DNA from: JACRIM01 sp038042195
GTDB taxonomy: Bacteria > Planctomycetota > Phycisphaerae > UBA1845 > UTPLA1
Assembly (NCBI GenBank): GCA_038042195.1
Contig: JBBTET010000007.1
Coordinates: 50,462-114,461, forward strand
Length of the DNA: 64,000 nt
Direction: 5' to 3'
In this document: piece by piece, positions 51,124 to 61,041 of the stretch
Layout: each line of letters opens with the position of its first letter
Position numbering within the stretch: the first letter of the stretch is position 1
The notes under the pieces: generated by a model
The model's input: only the letters and a program-made list of their open reading frames with translations
What the model was told of the DNA's origin: nothing
Database searches by the model: none
Made by a program: the position numbers and the translations under genes

Positions 51124-53826
51124 CTACGATCGTTGCTTCGCCGGATGCAAGATGCGCTCAGAAAGTTTCTGATACAGGAGCGACGCCAGCAGCAGGAGCA
51201 GGCCCAGCACAATGAACGAGACGATTCGGTAGATCATCTCCAGGTTGGCCATGTCGATCAGCATGACCTTGCAAACTGTCACGCCGAACAGCACGATTGC
51301 GACGTAGCGCAGTACAGCAATCATCCTTGCAAAGCCAATACAAAGATAGAAGATCGCCGCCAAGGCCCAGAACACCGACAAGAACACTTGCATGGCTAAT
51401 CTGGGGTCCGCGAACTGAAAACGTGCAGGTTCAAAAGTGAACACCCGCAAAATCTCAAAGGTCGGCAGCCACACAGTCAAACTCACCGCAGCGACTAGAA
51501 GCGCGGACACAGCAGCCGGGCTTGTCGGGGCGCGAGTCGCGACCGCCACGGCCCGCTTCCTCATCGCATAGGTGAGAAACGTGTTGGCGATGATGACAAG
51601 ACCGAGGATGAATGTGCGGTTCGAGGCGATGCCCTGCAATACCGACCACGCGTCCGACATGGCGACATGGATCGTGTCGTGCATGGTGAACCAAACAACG
51701 CACCACCACGTCAAGACCAGGGCGTAGCGTGCCAGGATGTGCTTGCTTGATCGCACACCGATCCACAAAGCGACGGAATTGAGCACCCACCAGCCGGTCA
51801 AGAATACATCGCCGGCCTGGAGTGGGTCGTTGAAATGGTCCCGCCACGGCTCAAAGCGAAATACTCTGGCCACTTCGAAGCTGCCGGCCCATGTGATGAT
51901 GAAAGCCGCCAAGAATGAAAATAGCTTTGGAAAGCGGTCGCCAAGGAGAAATTCGTGCCAAGACGACCCAGGGGCAAGTTGACCAATGACTGATTTGGCT
52001 GAGGAGATCGAGAGCAACGAGACGCCCGCCATTAGGAGTCCCGTGAGAAACATTCTGTTCACGCCGATTCCGCTTATGCGACTCCATGAGCCTTCGGCCA
52101 AGGCGCACCAATACGTGTCATCAACAAAGTATTTACTTACACATGCGGAAGCGATGATCAGGTACACCGCGACGAGCCGGGGGCTGCGCATACTGATTAG
52201 GTACCAAAACATCGCAAGGCCCACCCACCACCAGGAAGCCAAAAAACGCTCGTAGTGGAACCAGAAGTTCCAAAGCATCACCACGCTACCGAACGAGATC
52301 AGTCCGGCGCACAGGAATGCATCGAGTTTGCGGAGAACCCTGCGATAGGACAGGGCGAATGCTCCGGCATACGAACCGATGCCCAGAAAAACGATCATCG
52401 CCAGCAACCGCGTCAAATACCAATTCCCGTATGACAGAAACTTCTCACTTAAGCCCGGTTCTCTGAAATCAAAGAGAAAGACATGGCCCAATGCGGCAAC
52501 GAGAATGCCGCAGGACTTGATTCGTAACCACGGTCGGTCGTGTCCGCGGCAGAAGCAAAGCGTGACGACCGATTGCAGGCCCCACGTGATGACGACGAGA
52601 TGCTTGTCGAATTGAAGCGGAGCCGCCAGCGCGAGAAACGACGCACCGGCGATTTGCAGTGATTCGAACATGACCGCCGGGCCCGCGCCCAGTCGCGATA
52701 GCGGCCTTGCGATCAGGAACTGAAGCGTTCCCATGCCTACCGCAAAAAGACCCATCCAGCGGTCAAGCGACTCGTTGGCAATGTAATAAACCGCGCTAAA
52801 AAACGCTGCGTTGCACAACGACGTAATCAGCGTTGCTGAGGAAATGTCTTGAGCATCACCGCGCCGCACCGCGACCTGCCCCTCAACGAGGTAAATCAAA
52901 TAGAAGCCTGCGAGGTAGCCGAGCGTGACCCACATCGCCTCGGGTTGATAGAACTTGTCGTACCAGCCGACATATAGCGCAATCGTGCCGAGAAAAGTCA
53001 GCACGCGCAGCACATGCCACTGCCGAATCAATCCACAGATGAGAAAGCCGACGTCAAGTATTACGAGGTAGGTCAGCAGCGCGACTTGCTCGTTGCGGCC
53101 GGTACTTACAGCGAGCGGCGTCCAAATGCCGCCGATCAGGCCGAGGATGGCGATGCCGAGGAGATTGCCCCGCACGGACATGATCGTGGAAATCGCTGTG
53201 ACGACACATAGGAGGGCAAACGCGGCTTGCGTATCGATGAGGTGATAATACGCATGTGCCGAGAACGTCGAAAAATACAGGATCGCCGACCCAGCTCCGA
53301 GCAGCCCGCCCGCGAATTGGCGCATTCCCTTGCGAAGTGAGTACTCACCAGCGGCGATGAGCAGCAAGCCCGTCGCGCCACCGATGAGCACGCGCATCAT
53401 CGGACTGATGAATCCCCGGTCGAAGGCGTACTTGATGAAGAAGCCGATGCCGAGCAACAGGATGAACGCCCCGATGCGATTCAGCCAGGTCTTACCGATG
53501 GCGACCTCGAACGTGCCTGACGTGGTCGGTTCCTTCTTCGCAGCGGATCCGCGTAACCTGGCGTCATCCAGCAGCGGAAGCCCATGCACTTTCCGAAGCG
53601 CAGCAAGAGAATCGTGCGGCGCGGGTGCAGGGTTGATGATCGGCGGCGCGACGACGGCGGCAGGCGCTGGCGAGATCGAAGGCCCTGCAATTGGTGGCGA
53701 TGGCTCGGAAACCTCCACCTGTTCAAGCCACTCCAGACGCCTCTCCAGTCGGCGCAGTTCAAACTTGACCATTTCGACAGACACTCGAAGGTTTTTGAGG
53801 TCGTCGGGGGTCGGTTTGTCGGGCAT
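51124..53826 (-). CDS. DUF2339 family large membrane protein
   Basis: The 900-residue protein starts at an ATG with AAAGG upstream. A cytoplasmic N-terminus with a coiled coil (KFELRRLERRLEWLEQVEV) and a Pro/Ala linker leads to WLNRIGAFILLLGIGFFIKYAFD, the hallmark DUF2339 segment. Some 25 or more membrane helices follow to the C-terminus. The function of the family is unknown, and it has no catalytic motif I can name. It is followed by the subtilase gene and preceded by a TPR protein gene, all on the minus strand. Confidence 0.88.
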   Translation of the reverse strand: MPDKPTPDDLKNLRVSVEMVKFELRRLERRLEWLEQVEVSEPSPPIAGPSISPAPAAVVAPPIINPAPAPHDSLAALRKVHGLPLLDDARLRGSAAKKEPTTSGTFEVAIGKTWLNRIGAFILLLGIGFFIKYAFDRGFISPMMRVLIGGATGLLLIAAGEYSLRKGMRQFAGGLLGAGSAILYFSTFSAHAYYHLIDTQAAFALLCVVTAISTIMSVRGNLLGIAILGLIGGIWTPLAVSTGRNEQVALLTYLVILDVGFLICGLIRQWHVLRVLTFLGTIALYVGWYDKFYQPEAMWVTLGYLAGFYLIYLVEGQVAVRRGDAQDISSATLITSLCNAAFFSAVYYIANESLDRWMGLFAVGMGTLQFLIARPLSRLGAGPAVMFESLQIAGASFLALAAPLQFDKHLVVITWGLQSVVTLCFCRGHDRPWLRIKSCGILVAALGHVFLFDFREPGLSEKFLSYGNWYLTRLLAMIVFLGIGSYAGAFALSYRRVLRKLDAFLCAGLISFGSVVMLWNFWFHYERFLASWWWVGLAMFWYLISMRSPRLVAVYLIIASACVSKYFVDDTYWCALAEGSWSRISGIGVNRMFLTGLLMAGVSLLSISSAKSVIGQLAPGSSWHEFLLGDRFPKLFSFLAAFIITWAGSFEVARVFRFEPWRDHFNDPLQAGDVFLTGWWVLNSVALWIGVRSSKHILARYALVLTWWCVVWFTMHDTIHVAMSDAWSVLQGIASNRTFILGLVIIANTFLTYAMRKRAVAVATRAPTSPAAVSALLVAAVSLTVWLPTFEILRVFTFEPARFQFADPRLAMQVFLSVFWALAAIFYLCIGFARMIAVLRYVAIVLFGVTVCKVMLIDMANLEMIYRIVSFIVLGLLLLLASLLYQKLSERILHPAKQRS

Positions 53827-53847
53827 GGCGTCGCCTTTGAATCAGGA

Positions 53848-55203
53848 TCAGCCCGGTTCATTCTCAGGCCGCGAATCCGGATACATATCCAGTCGTTTCG
53901 CGGCCCGATTTGAAACGTCTTTGTCGGCCTCTGGAAGCGACTGGGCCTTACTCCACGCCTGTCGGGCGGCGGCTCGGTCGCCCATGAACATCACCACGTC
54001 GCCATAGGCCAGCCAGGCCTCGGCATCCCGCGGATCGTGCAGCAGAACCTTGTCCAGCGTTTCGCGGGCAGATTTGTAATTTCGTTTCTTCGCCTGCACG
54101 AGGGCGAGGCTCTTCAAGGCGCTTCGATACGTCGGATCGATGACCAGCGCCTTTTGCAATTCACGCTCGGCCGCATCGGCGTCGCCGCGCAGCATCAGGA
54201 CGCCCGCCAGATCGACACGCGGCGGCATCTCTCGCGGCATTAGTTCGATGGACTCCCGGTATCGCGCGATGGCCAGGTCGTAGTCGCCGCGAATGCGATG
54301 CCAGGTGCCCGCCTCGTATCGACGCCGCGACTCTTTCGACGCTGCTTCCTGCGCAGCCTCCTCGCCGGCGTCCGGCTCGTCGTAGGCAGCGCTTCGAAAC
54401 ACGGAGGTGTCGCCTTCGCGTCGCGGCTTCACCGATTTCTTCACGGGCGTTGGATTCGCTGCCTCACGAAAATCATCGCTGGGGGTCGGCTGCGATGTCG
54501 CTTTCCCCACGCCGGCCTGCTCAATCTCCGCGATGTATGTCCCAGTGTTCCCAGCACGATCCGTCGCCGAGAACTTCAACTCCAGCCGCCCCGTGACATC
54601 GGTCGGCGCGCTCCATCGATACGCTCCACGCGGCGACAGGCAATCGGCGATGGGCTTAAACGACTTCGTCTGCTCGGTGCGATAGTGCAGCGACACGGGT
54701 CGATCCGAGAGATTGTCATCCGTCGCCGACCAGCGCAGGTGCAAATCCCGATTCACCGCGAATCGCGGATCGGGACGAATCGAGAGGGCCTGCACCGACG
54801 GCAGCGAGCGATCCACCCGAATCCAATGCTGCGGAGAGGTGTCGGCAGCGGGAGGCGGTGAGGAGGCCCCGGCCGTGTTGTGCAGGATGATGAAGAAGCC
54901 AAAGAGGCCGTCCCCATCGGCATCGAAGATGAGCGACCCGTCGGAGTCAATCACCTTCGCGGCCATCCACAATTTGCCAAGTTCCTTTTTGTACCAAAGC
55001 TCGGCGCGCGAGGCGTCGCCTGAATCGTCGGCGAGACGATAGGAGAAGACGATCCGCGTCGAGCTAACAGAGCGCACCTGTTCGGGCGTCGGGGCGCGCG
55101 AGGTTGGCGCGGGCCCATCAAACGCCTGCGCGAGTGACGTGAATCCAAGTACGGCCAAGATAAACGACAGTTGTTTAATGAAGTGGCGAGACCGAGCGTC
55201 CAT
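53848..55203 (-). CDS. Exported TPR-repeat protein
   Basis: From the ATG at 55203 (GGAAAGG upstream) the product is 451 residues; the open frame reaches 55629 but the extra part has no coding character. A signal peptide ends near AQAFD. The first 210 residues are beta-rich, ending in an Ig-like segment (LELKFSATDRAGNTGTYIAE). A charged linker leads to three to four TPRs (GDYDLAIARYRESIELMP, GDADAAERELQKALVIDP, RNYKSARETLDKVLLHDP, GDRAAARQAWSKAQSLPE). It is likely a periplasmic scaffold; no partner is apparent. The DUF2339 gene follows after 21 bases. Confidence 0.8.
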   Translation of the reverse strand: MDARSRHFIKQLSFILAVLGFTSLAQAFDGPAPTSRAPTPEQVRSVSSTRIVFSYRLADDSGDASRAELWYKKELGKLWMAAKVIDSDGSLIFDADGDGLFGFFIILHNTAGASSPPPAADTSPQHWIRVDRSLPSVQALSIRPDPRFAVNRDLHLRWSATDDNLSDRPVSLHYRTEQTKSFKPIADCLSPRGAYRWSAPTDVTGRLELKFSATDRAGNTGTYIAEIEQAGVGKATSQPTPSDDFREAANPTPVKKSVKPRREGDTSVFRSAAYDEPDAGEEAAQEAASKESRRRYEAGTWHRIRGDYDLAIARYRESIELMPREMPPRVDLAGVLMLRGDADAAERELQKALVIDPTYRSALKSLALVQAKKRNYKSARETLDKVLLHDPRDAEAWLAYGDVVMFMGDRAAARQAWSKAQSLPEADKDVSNRAAKRLDMYPDSRPENEPG

Positions 55204-55534
55204 GCGCGATCCTTTCCGTGGTTGGCGCGCAACGGGGGCGCACCCTGACTCTCCGGGGCATTCTATCCTTATCGGACGACCGTGGCCTGCCTCATGCCTA
55301 ATCCCGTACCCCTGTCGGCAATGCTGGTAATGCGGGTCGTCCGAAATGACTCGCTCCTGAATGCCTGGCAACCGCGATTGACGCCGCACGCCGGTTTGTT
55401 GCTCAGGCCACGCGCGAATCCTGCCGACCCAGTCTTCCGAGGGTGTCTGATGCCGCCGAGAGCGGGTCGAGACACCGCCCTTCGATCGTGATTCGGAGGG
55501 GAACGAAGCAACATTCCACTGGGGGAGAAGCACC
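55204..55534. promoter_or_regulatory. Divergent control region of TPR and small lipoprotein genes
   Basis: No gene is seen. The start regions of two divergent genes face each other here. TAGAAT on the minus strand (55259-55264) is a possible -10 for the TPR gene, without a clear -35. No hairpins or palindromes stand out. Confidence 0.35.
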
Positions 55535-55828
55535 GTGAAGACGGCGGCAAACAACGGCCGACGGGCAGCCTGTCTATTCGTCATCGCGTTGGCGCTGACG
55601 ACCTGCGGTTGCTTGATGTCGGGTGGCAACCGGAATCAGGCGTGGCAGTTCCAACGGGTGGTCGAGGAGGCCGCCCGGTCAACGCAACGGGCGCGCTCCA
55701 CCGTCCCTCGCCCCCCAAACGCCCAAGCCAAACCCACCTCGGCCCAACCCAAGACAACGGACTCCACCGACTCCGACGAACGGCACCCGTCGCGCTGGAA
55801 GCGCAAGCTGAAGGCTGCCTACGCGTAG
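55535..55828 (+). CDS. Small hypothetical lipoprotein
   Basis: The 97-residue product starts at a GTG with GGGGGAG eight bases before it. A hydrophobic segment with LTTCGC provides a plausible lipobox. The mature chain is polar, rich in Pro, Ser, Thr and Arg, and probably disordered, with a basic end (WKRKLKAAYA). I know no family. It is convergent with ftsI. Confidence 0.55.
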   Translation: MKTAANNGRRAACLFVIALALTTCGCLMSGGNRNQAWQFQRVVEEAARSTQRARSTVPRPPNAQAKPTSAQPKTTDSTDSDERHPSRWKRKLKAAYA

Positions 55829-55927
55829 GTAGTGCCTGAGGGGCATTTCAAACCACCCATTTTAGAAGTCGCGTATCTTCTTTTTTTGGCCCTTTGTTCG
55901 TCGGAGATTGCTGGATCGCTTAACTGT

Positions 55928-57688
55928 CTAATCCGCTGCCGGACCTGCGACGACGCTGGAGGATTCGGGGCCGGGCTTCTTGTCCGGGTCGATCTGAAGA
56001 TATGCGAGGGCGTGGGCCAAGATGTTTTTCACCACGGGCGCCGCGACGGTGCCGCCGTAGTAGCCGATGGACTTTTTCGGCCTTGTCACCGCGACGATGA
56101 CAACAAGCTGGGGATCGTCCCCCGGCGCGGCCGCAATGAATGAACTGACGTAAGCGTCCTTCTCATAGCCACCGCCGCCATGACGGGCCATCTGTGCGGT
56201 GCCGGTCTTGCCGAAGACTTTGTAATAGGCCAGCCGCGACGCCTTGCCCGTGCCGACCTCGATGATCGGTTCAAGCACTTTTTCTTTCATGGCCTTGACG
56301 ATCTTCTCCGGCAACACGCGGCCCTTGTTTGGCGGATTTGAAAAGTCGCTGATGAGCTGGCCGTCGGGGGCGAGGACGGCGCGGATCACGAAGGGCTGTA
56401 CGAGATAACCGCCGTTGGCGAAGACGCAAAAGGCCCGGGCCATCTGCAACGGCGTGACGGCGATCTCCTGGCCCATTGGGATGCTGCTGGTGGTGAAGGA
56501 GGTCCAGCGGTTGAACGGTTGAACGATGCCGGGGTCTTCTCCGGTGATGTCGATACCGGTCTTGTCACCGAAGCCGAACGCCTTCACATATTTGTGCAGA
56601 CGTTGGTTACCCATCTTCCTGCCGATCTTGGCCATGCCGATGTTGCTGGACTTGATCAGCACCTCCTCAAACGTCAAGTTGCCATAGGGATGGTGGTCGT
56701 GGAGGACACGAGCGCCTTCGGCGTAGCTCCCGTTCTCGCAATTGAATGTCTCGCCGAGATGGACGCAGTTTTCCGCGAGCGCCCCGGCCGCGATGAATGG
56801 CTTGTAGGTGCTGCCCGGCTCATACGGATCGGTGATGGCTCGGTTGCGATAGCGAGCCGGCTGGGAATCTTGATAGTTGTTCGGATCGAAACTCGGGACA
56901 TTGGCCATTGCAAGGATCGCGCCGGTGCTCGGATGCATCACGATGGCGACGGCGCTTTGGGCATGGTACTTCTCAATGCAGGCCTCCAACTCGCGTTCCA
57001 CGGAGGCCTGAATCTCGGTGTCGATGGTGAGCACGACGTGCATGCCGTCGCGCGGCGGGCGATACCCGCCATCGGCGAGCCAGAACGCCTTGCGCCCGGC
57101 GTCGCGGATGATTGTCTTCAGACCGGCCTCGCCACGCAGCCACGATTCGCACTGGTATTCGATGCCGCTGACACCGTGCCCGTCGGCGGCGACAAAGCCG
57201 ATGAGTGCGCCGGCGAGGGAGTTCATCGGATAGGTGCGATAGGGTTCATCGAAGGTGCCGAGTCCGTGTATTCCCGTGGCCTTAACGAGTTCGGCCTGCT
57301 CATCGTTGACGCCGCGTTTGATGACAAAGAACCGCTGATCGTCGGCGGCGATCAGGTCGGGTCCGATCTCGGCGGAGTCGATGCCGAGAATTTCGGAAAG
57401 CCGCTGGGCGGCTTCTTCTTTGTCGGGAATCACCTTGGGGTCGGCAAAGATGCTCTTGCGAAGCATGGTGCCGGCGATCATTCGGCCGCGAGCGTCCACA
57501 ATTAGTCCGCGACGATCCTTGAGCGGATGAAAAGAGCGTTGTTGCCGGTCGGCGCGGGCGAGAAGGGTCGGGCCTTGACGCTCATTGATGTAGATGAGGC
57601 GACCGATCAGCGCGAAGAGCGCAACGATCAGCGAGCCGCACAGAAGGCGAATGGCCGTGGTTTGATTTCGCGACCGCAAGGCATCCAT
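55928..57688 (-). CDS. ftsI: Peptidoglycan D,D-transpeptidase FtsI (PBP3-like)
   Basis: The 586-residue class B penicillin-binding protein has an N-terminal membrane anchor (LLCGSLIVALFALIGRLIYI), a pedestal domain, and a transpeptidase domain. The catalytic motifs are complete: PGSTYKPF (SxxK serine), KSSNIGMAK (SxN) and FGKTGTAQ (KTG). It cross-links septal peptidoglycan in the periplasm. The start has AAAAGGA directly adjacent, an unusually short spacing. It is the last gene of the run rsmH > LysM > ftsL > ftsI. Its presence fits reports that planctomycetes outside the PVC members lacking it can have division-type cell wall enzymes. Confidence 0.92.
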   Translation of the reverse strand: MDALRSRNQTTAIRLLCGSLIVALFALIGRLIYINERQGPTLLARADRQQRSFHPLKDRRGLIVDARGRMIAGTMLRKSIFADPKVIPDKEEAAQRLSEILGIDSAEIGPDLIAADDQRFFVIKRGVNDEQAELVKATGIHGLGTFDEPYRTYPMNSLAGALIGFVAADGHGVSGIEYQCESWLRGEAGLKTIIRDAGRKAFWLADGGYRPPRDGMHVVLTIDTEIQASVERELEACIEKYHAQSAVAIVMHPSTGAILAMANVPSFDPNNYQDSQPARYRNRAITDPYEPGSTYKPFIAAGALAENCVHLGETFNCENGSYAEGARVLHDHHPYGNLTFEEVLIKSSNIGMAKIGRKMGNQRLHKYVKAFGFGDKTGIDITGEDPGIVQPFNRWTSFTTSSIPMGQEIAVTPLQMARAFCVFANGGYLVQPFVIRAVLAPDGQLISDFSNPPNKGRVLPEKIVKAMKEKVLEPIIEVGTGKASRLAYYKVFGKTGTAQMARHGGGGYEKDAYVSSFIAAAPGDDPQLVVIVAVTRPKKSIGYYGGTVAAPVVKNILAHALAYLQIDPDKKPGPESSSVVAGPAAD

Positions 57689-57716
57689 TCCTTTTCATGG
57701 GGCGAGGGGAAATCCG

Positions 57717-57995
57717 TCAGTCGCTGGCCTTGCCAGCATCCTTGACCCCTGGGTCTTTGCGCGGCGGAACCACGGTCAACCCCAACTCCGTGGTTCGACG
57801 GCGGATCTCATCAGGACCACGCAATCGGGCGAGTTCCATTTCCTGTGCCCAAAGCGTCTGCTCCAGCACGACCTTTTTCTGGTGGAGGCGTTGGATTCGG
57901 TTGGCCGTCTTGGCGGATTCGGCCTGCATTCCAACCGTGGCGATTCCAACGGCCACGAGAAGGAACAGGGCCAACAATGCGCGAGAAACCGTCAC
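57717..57995 (-). CDS. ftsL: FtsL-like cell division protein
   Basis: The 92-residue protein has one N-terminal membrane helix (ALLALFLLVAVGIATVGM) followed by a heptad-type helix (RIQRLHQKKVVLEQTLWAQEMELARL) and a short tail with RTTELGLTVVPP. Size, topology and position directly before ftsI match FtsL, which bridges FtsB/FtsQ and the septal synthase. Sequence conservation in this family is weak, so the name rests largely on context. Confidence 0.75.
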   Translation of the reverse strand: MTVSRALLALFLLVAVGIATVGMQAESAKTANRIQRLHQKKVVLEQTLWAQEMELARLRGPDEIRRRTTELGLTVVPPRKDPGVKDAGKASD

Positions 57996-58007
57996 AAGCA
58001 GAACTCC

Positions 58008-59177
58008 TTACGGCTCGGCCGTTTCGGGGGCGCGTGCGGAAAGCGTCGTCGTGTCCCCCTGAGCGGTTGGTCGGGCCGGCAGTTTAATCTTGGTGCCGGG
58101 TTTCAGATTGTGTTTGTCGCCGATTCGATTGAGGCGTTGAATGTCCTTGGCGTATTTCTCATTACCAAGTTCCCGCCGTGCAATTTTGCTAAGCGTGTCG
58201 CCTTTGCGAATTTCGTACGAGTCGAACTTGGTCTCTGGCGTCGGGTCTTTTTTCGCGGCCGTGAGAATCGTGGATGGCTTGGCGTCGGACTTGCGATCCC
58301 TGGCGGCGACCCGCGGCGTTGAATCGGGAATTGGCTCGGGGATGCGGACCGGACCGTCCGGCGATGTCTTGGCCTTGTCGGCATTTGCAATTGTGGGACC
58401 GAATGGCGACGCGGATTCAAACTTATCCGCGTGTTCGCCGAGATTGGGCACGCGAATCTTGTGGCCCGCCTTCACGCTGGAAATGCTCGGCATGGTGTCT
58501 TTGTTCATTTTGTACAGTGCGTCCACTCGATCCGGCGTGGAGCGACCATAGTACTTGGCGGCAATCTTGCCGAGGCTCTCGCCAGGCTGGACGGTGTGCT
58601 CGGCCAGAACGGTGTAGATGATCTTTGGGCCATCGTCCGCAGGAGTCAGCGTTGGCGGCGTGACGGGTTGTTCCGTCCCTTCGGTCGACGTCAGCGATGG
58701 TGCATCGTCCGAGTGGCTCTTCGGCTCAGGGATGCGAGCGAGGATCGTGTCGGCCTTCGGGTCGGCCTTTGCAAGCTGAGTCTGCGCGGCGTCTGTCTTG
58801 GGTGATGTCGGTGGGGCGGCTTCAAATCCGTCGCGGTGGGACTTGATCAGGCCGGCAAGCGAGTCGGGCAACGGCTGAAGCGGCTCGTCCTCAGCAGGGG
58901 CTTGTGCCACTTGCTCTTCGCGAAGCGGGGCCGCCGGCAGGGCCTTGGAGCCGGAGTGGACTATCGGGGCGAGCTGACTGTCCACGGGGAGTTTGCCGGC
59001 GTTGTGCAGTGGCTTATCTGCCGTGGTGGGCGGCGAGTTGCGGCTGGTGCTGTCTACAATGGTGAATTGTGGAGCGGTCGCACCTCGCTGAACGGGGCCT
59101 TTTTCAGAGAGAATGATGGCAAACAGGATGATGAATGCGAGACCCACCAACAGACCGATCTTCGTTTCCTTGGTCAC
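58008..59177 (-). CDS. Membrane-anchored protein with two LysM domains
   Basis: The GTG at 59177 has GGGAGG eight bases upstream and is preferred to the GTG at 59186, which overlaps that site. The product is 389 residues. A membrane helix (IGLLVGLAFIILFAIIL) is followed by a long polar linker rich in Pro, Ala and Lys. Two LysM domains are visible, at about residues 205-255 (HTVQPGESLGKIAAKYYG) and 320-375 (YEIRKGDTLSKIARRELG). LysM binds N-acetylglucosamine of peptidoglycan. It lies between rsmH and ftsL, a place normally without such a gene. A link between wall and division machinery is inferred. Confidence 0.85.
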   Translation of the reverse strand: MTKETKIGLLVGLAFIILFAIILSEKGPVQRGATAPQFTIVDSTSRNSPPTTADKPLHNAGKLPVDSQLAPIVHSGSKALPAAPLREEQVAQAPAEDEPLQPLPDSLAGLIKSHRDGFEAAPPTSPKTDAAQTQLAKADPKADTILARIPEPKSHSDDAPSLTSTEGTEQPVTPPTLTPADDGPKIIYTVLAEHTVQPGESLGKIAAKYYGRSTPDRVDALYKMNKDTMPSISSVKAGHKIRVPNLGEHADKFESASPFGPTIANADKAKTSPDGPVRIPEPIPDSTPRVAARDRKSDAKPSTILTAAKKDPTPETKFDSYEIRKGDTLSKIARRELGNEKYAKDIQRLNRIGDKHNLKPGTKIKLPARPTAQGDTTTLSARAPETAEP

Positions 59178-59257
59178 TACAAGCACCTCCCTGTGCTACT
59201 GGTTCCGGGTCCGCAGTGCGGAAAGATACCCGCGCGAACCAAAATATCAAGCCAAAA

Positions 59258-60190
59258 TCAGCATTTCTCGGCGACACGTAATTTCGCCGACCGACTTCGC
59301 GGGTTGGCGCTGGTCTCTACTTCGCCCGGGACGATCGGCTTCTTCGTCAACAATCTGTAGCGACCGTCACTCGCTCGCGCCTTGAAGTCCGTCTTGACCA
59401 GCCGATCCTCACCACTGTGAAAACTAATGATCGCAATGCGACCCCCGGATATCAGCAGGTCGGGCGCGGCCGCCAGTAGACTCATGAGCGATTCGGTCTC
59501 ACGATTCACTGCGATCCGAAGGGCCATGAACGTGCGCGTCGCGGGGTGAATCCGGCCGGGATGACCATCGGGATTCTCCCCGATGGCCGAGGCAACCAGT
59601 CGGGCCAACATGACCGTGCTGTTGATCCGCCCTTGGCGTCGAACAGTACAAATCCGCTTTGAAATCTTTCGGCTGTGTCGCTCTTGGCTCTGAAAGTAAA
59701 GTAAATCAGAAAGTTCACCTTCGCCCATCGAGTTGACGAGATCGGCGGCGGTCAACTTCTGTCGGGGGTCGAGCCGCATGTCGAGCGGACCATCGCGGTC
59801 GAAGGAAAGGCCTCGTGCCGGGTCGGAGATTTGGTTGCTGCTGACGCCGAGGTCGGCCAGGATTCCGCCTAGTGGGCCGGCTTTGGCGTCTCGGACTACA
59901 TCAGGGAGATCGGCGAAATTTGCCTGAATGAGTTGGACGCGGTCGGAAAACTGGGCTAGGCGAAGTCGAGCGGCCTCCAGATTTGCCGGGTCGAGGTCTA
60001 GCCCGATAATACGCACACTGGGATTGGACTGGAGTATGGCCAGGCTGTGGCCACCCAATCCTGTGGTGCAGTCCACGATCGACCCTTGGATCGTCGCAAA
60101 GGCATCCGAGACCTCGTTCGCTAGGACTGTGAGGTGCTGTAGATCAGTTGGTACTTGCTCGGGTGTCATGGGTGGATTCGGGCTTGGCAT
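59258..60190 (-). CDS. rsmH: 16S rRNA (cytosine-1402-N4)-methyltransferase
   Basis: The 310-residue protein methylates N4 of C1402 in the ribosomal P site. Motifs are VDCTTGLGGHSLAIL (AdoMet loop), GILADLGVSSNQISDPARGL and SFDRDGPLDMRLD, followed by RTFMALRIAVNRE and IISFHSGEDRLVK. The length is typical. It opens the division cluster; mraZ, usually before it, is absent, and menG diverges from it after 100 bases. Whether the first ATG or that at codon 8 is used is unclear. Confidence 0.94.
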   Translation of the reverse strand: MPSPNPPMTPEQVPTDLQHLTVLANEVSDAFATIQGSIVDCTTGLGGHSLAILQSNPSVRIIGLDLDPANLEAARLRLAQFSDRVQLIQANFADLPDVVRDAKAGPLGGILADLGVSSNQISDPARGLSFDRDGPLDMRLDPRQKLTAADLVNSMGEGELSDLLYFQSQERHSRKISKRICTVRRQGRINSTVMLARLVASAIGENPDGHPGRIHPATRTFMALRIAVNRETESLMSLLAAAPDLLISGGRIAIISFHSGEDRLVKTDFKARASDGRYRLLTKKPIVPGEVETSANPRSRSAKLRVAEKC

Positions 60191-60291
60191 GGGTGGCCAA
60201 GAATTTGAGCATTGTACCTGAGCTTACAAAAAAGAACTGAAAACTGAGCGTCAACGAGGGAATCGCCCCGGCCTCGCTAGAATACGGCCCC

Positions 60292-61041
60292 ATGCAAGCG
60301 GAAGCTGACCAAGCCCTTTGGGACCACAAACGACTCTCCGATCCACACGGGCAACCGGACAAGGCGCAGCGCGTGCAGGCGATGTTTGACGCGATCGCGC
60401 CGACGTACGAACTGGTGAACCGGGTGATGTCGGTTGGCCAGGATGCGCGCTGGCGGCGGAAAGCGGTCGAGTGGACGGGGATTCAGGCGGTCGATGAGGT
60501 GCTCGATCTGGCCTGTGGCACGGGCGACTTCTCGCGTTGTTTCGCGGCGGCAGGTCCGGCGCGGGTGGTGGGTTGCGACTTTTCCGAGCAGATGTTGTCG
60601 CTCGCCGCAACCCGGAGCTGCGAGCGACTACGCTGGGCGCGAGCTGACGCGCTGGCTTTGCCGTTTGATGACGGCTCGTTCAGCGTCGTGAGCTGCGCGT
60701 TTGGGGTGCGAAACTTTTCCTGCCTGGAGACGGGCATTCGCGAGGCGGCCCGGGTACTCCGACCCGGCGGGCGAATCGTTATCCTCGAGTTCTCCGTCCC
60801 TCGATCACGCATCCTGGGTTCGCTGTATCTGTTCTACTTTCATCGCGTTTTGCCTCGGCTGGCATCGTGGATCAGCGGCGACCGAACCGGGGCCTACGCC
60901 TATCTTCCGCAGTCGGTGTCGTCGTTTGTGGATGCACCGGGCATGATTCAGTTGCTGGAGACGGCGGGCTTTGAGCGAATCATGGCTCGCCGTCTGACCA
61001 TCGGAGTTGTCACGGTGTATCTGGGCTGGAAGCGAGGCTGA
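60292..61041 (+). CDS. menG: Demethylmenaquinone/ubiquinone C-methyltransferase
   Basis: The 249-residue protein has the UbiE/MenG motifs: VQAMFDAIAPTYELVNRVMS (start), VLDLACGTGDFSR (AdoMet loop) and RVLRPGGRIVILEFSVP, plus the YAYLPQSVSSF segment. It puts the last methyl group on menaquinone or ubiquinone. In this lineage menaquinone is more likely. The ribosome binding site is weak. The next gene starts within its stop codon (TGATG). Confidence 0.9.
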   Translation: MQAEADQALWDHKRLSDPHGQPDKAQRVQAMFDAIAPTYELVNRVMSVGQDARWRRKAVEWTGIQAVDEVLDLACGTGDFSRCFAAAGPARVVGCDFSEQMLSLAATRSCERLRWARADALALPFDDGSFSVVSCAFGVRNFSCLETGIREAARVLRPGGRIVILEFSVPRSRILGSLYLFYFHRVLPRLASWISGDRTGAYAYLPQSVSSFVDAPGMIQLLETAGFERIMARRLTIGVVTVYLGWKRG

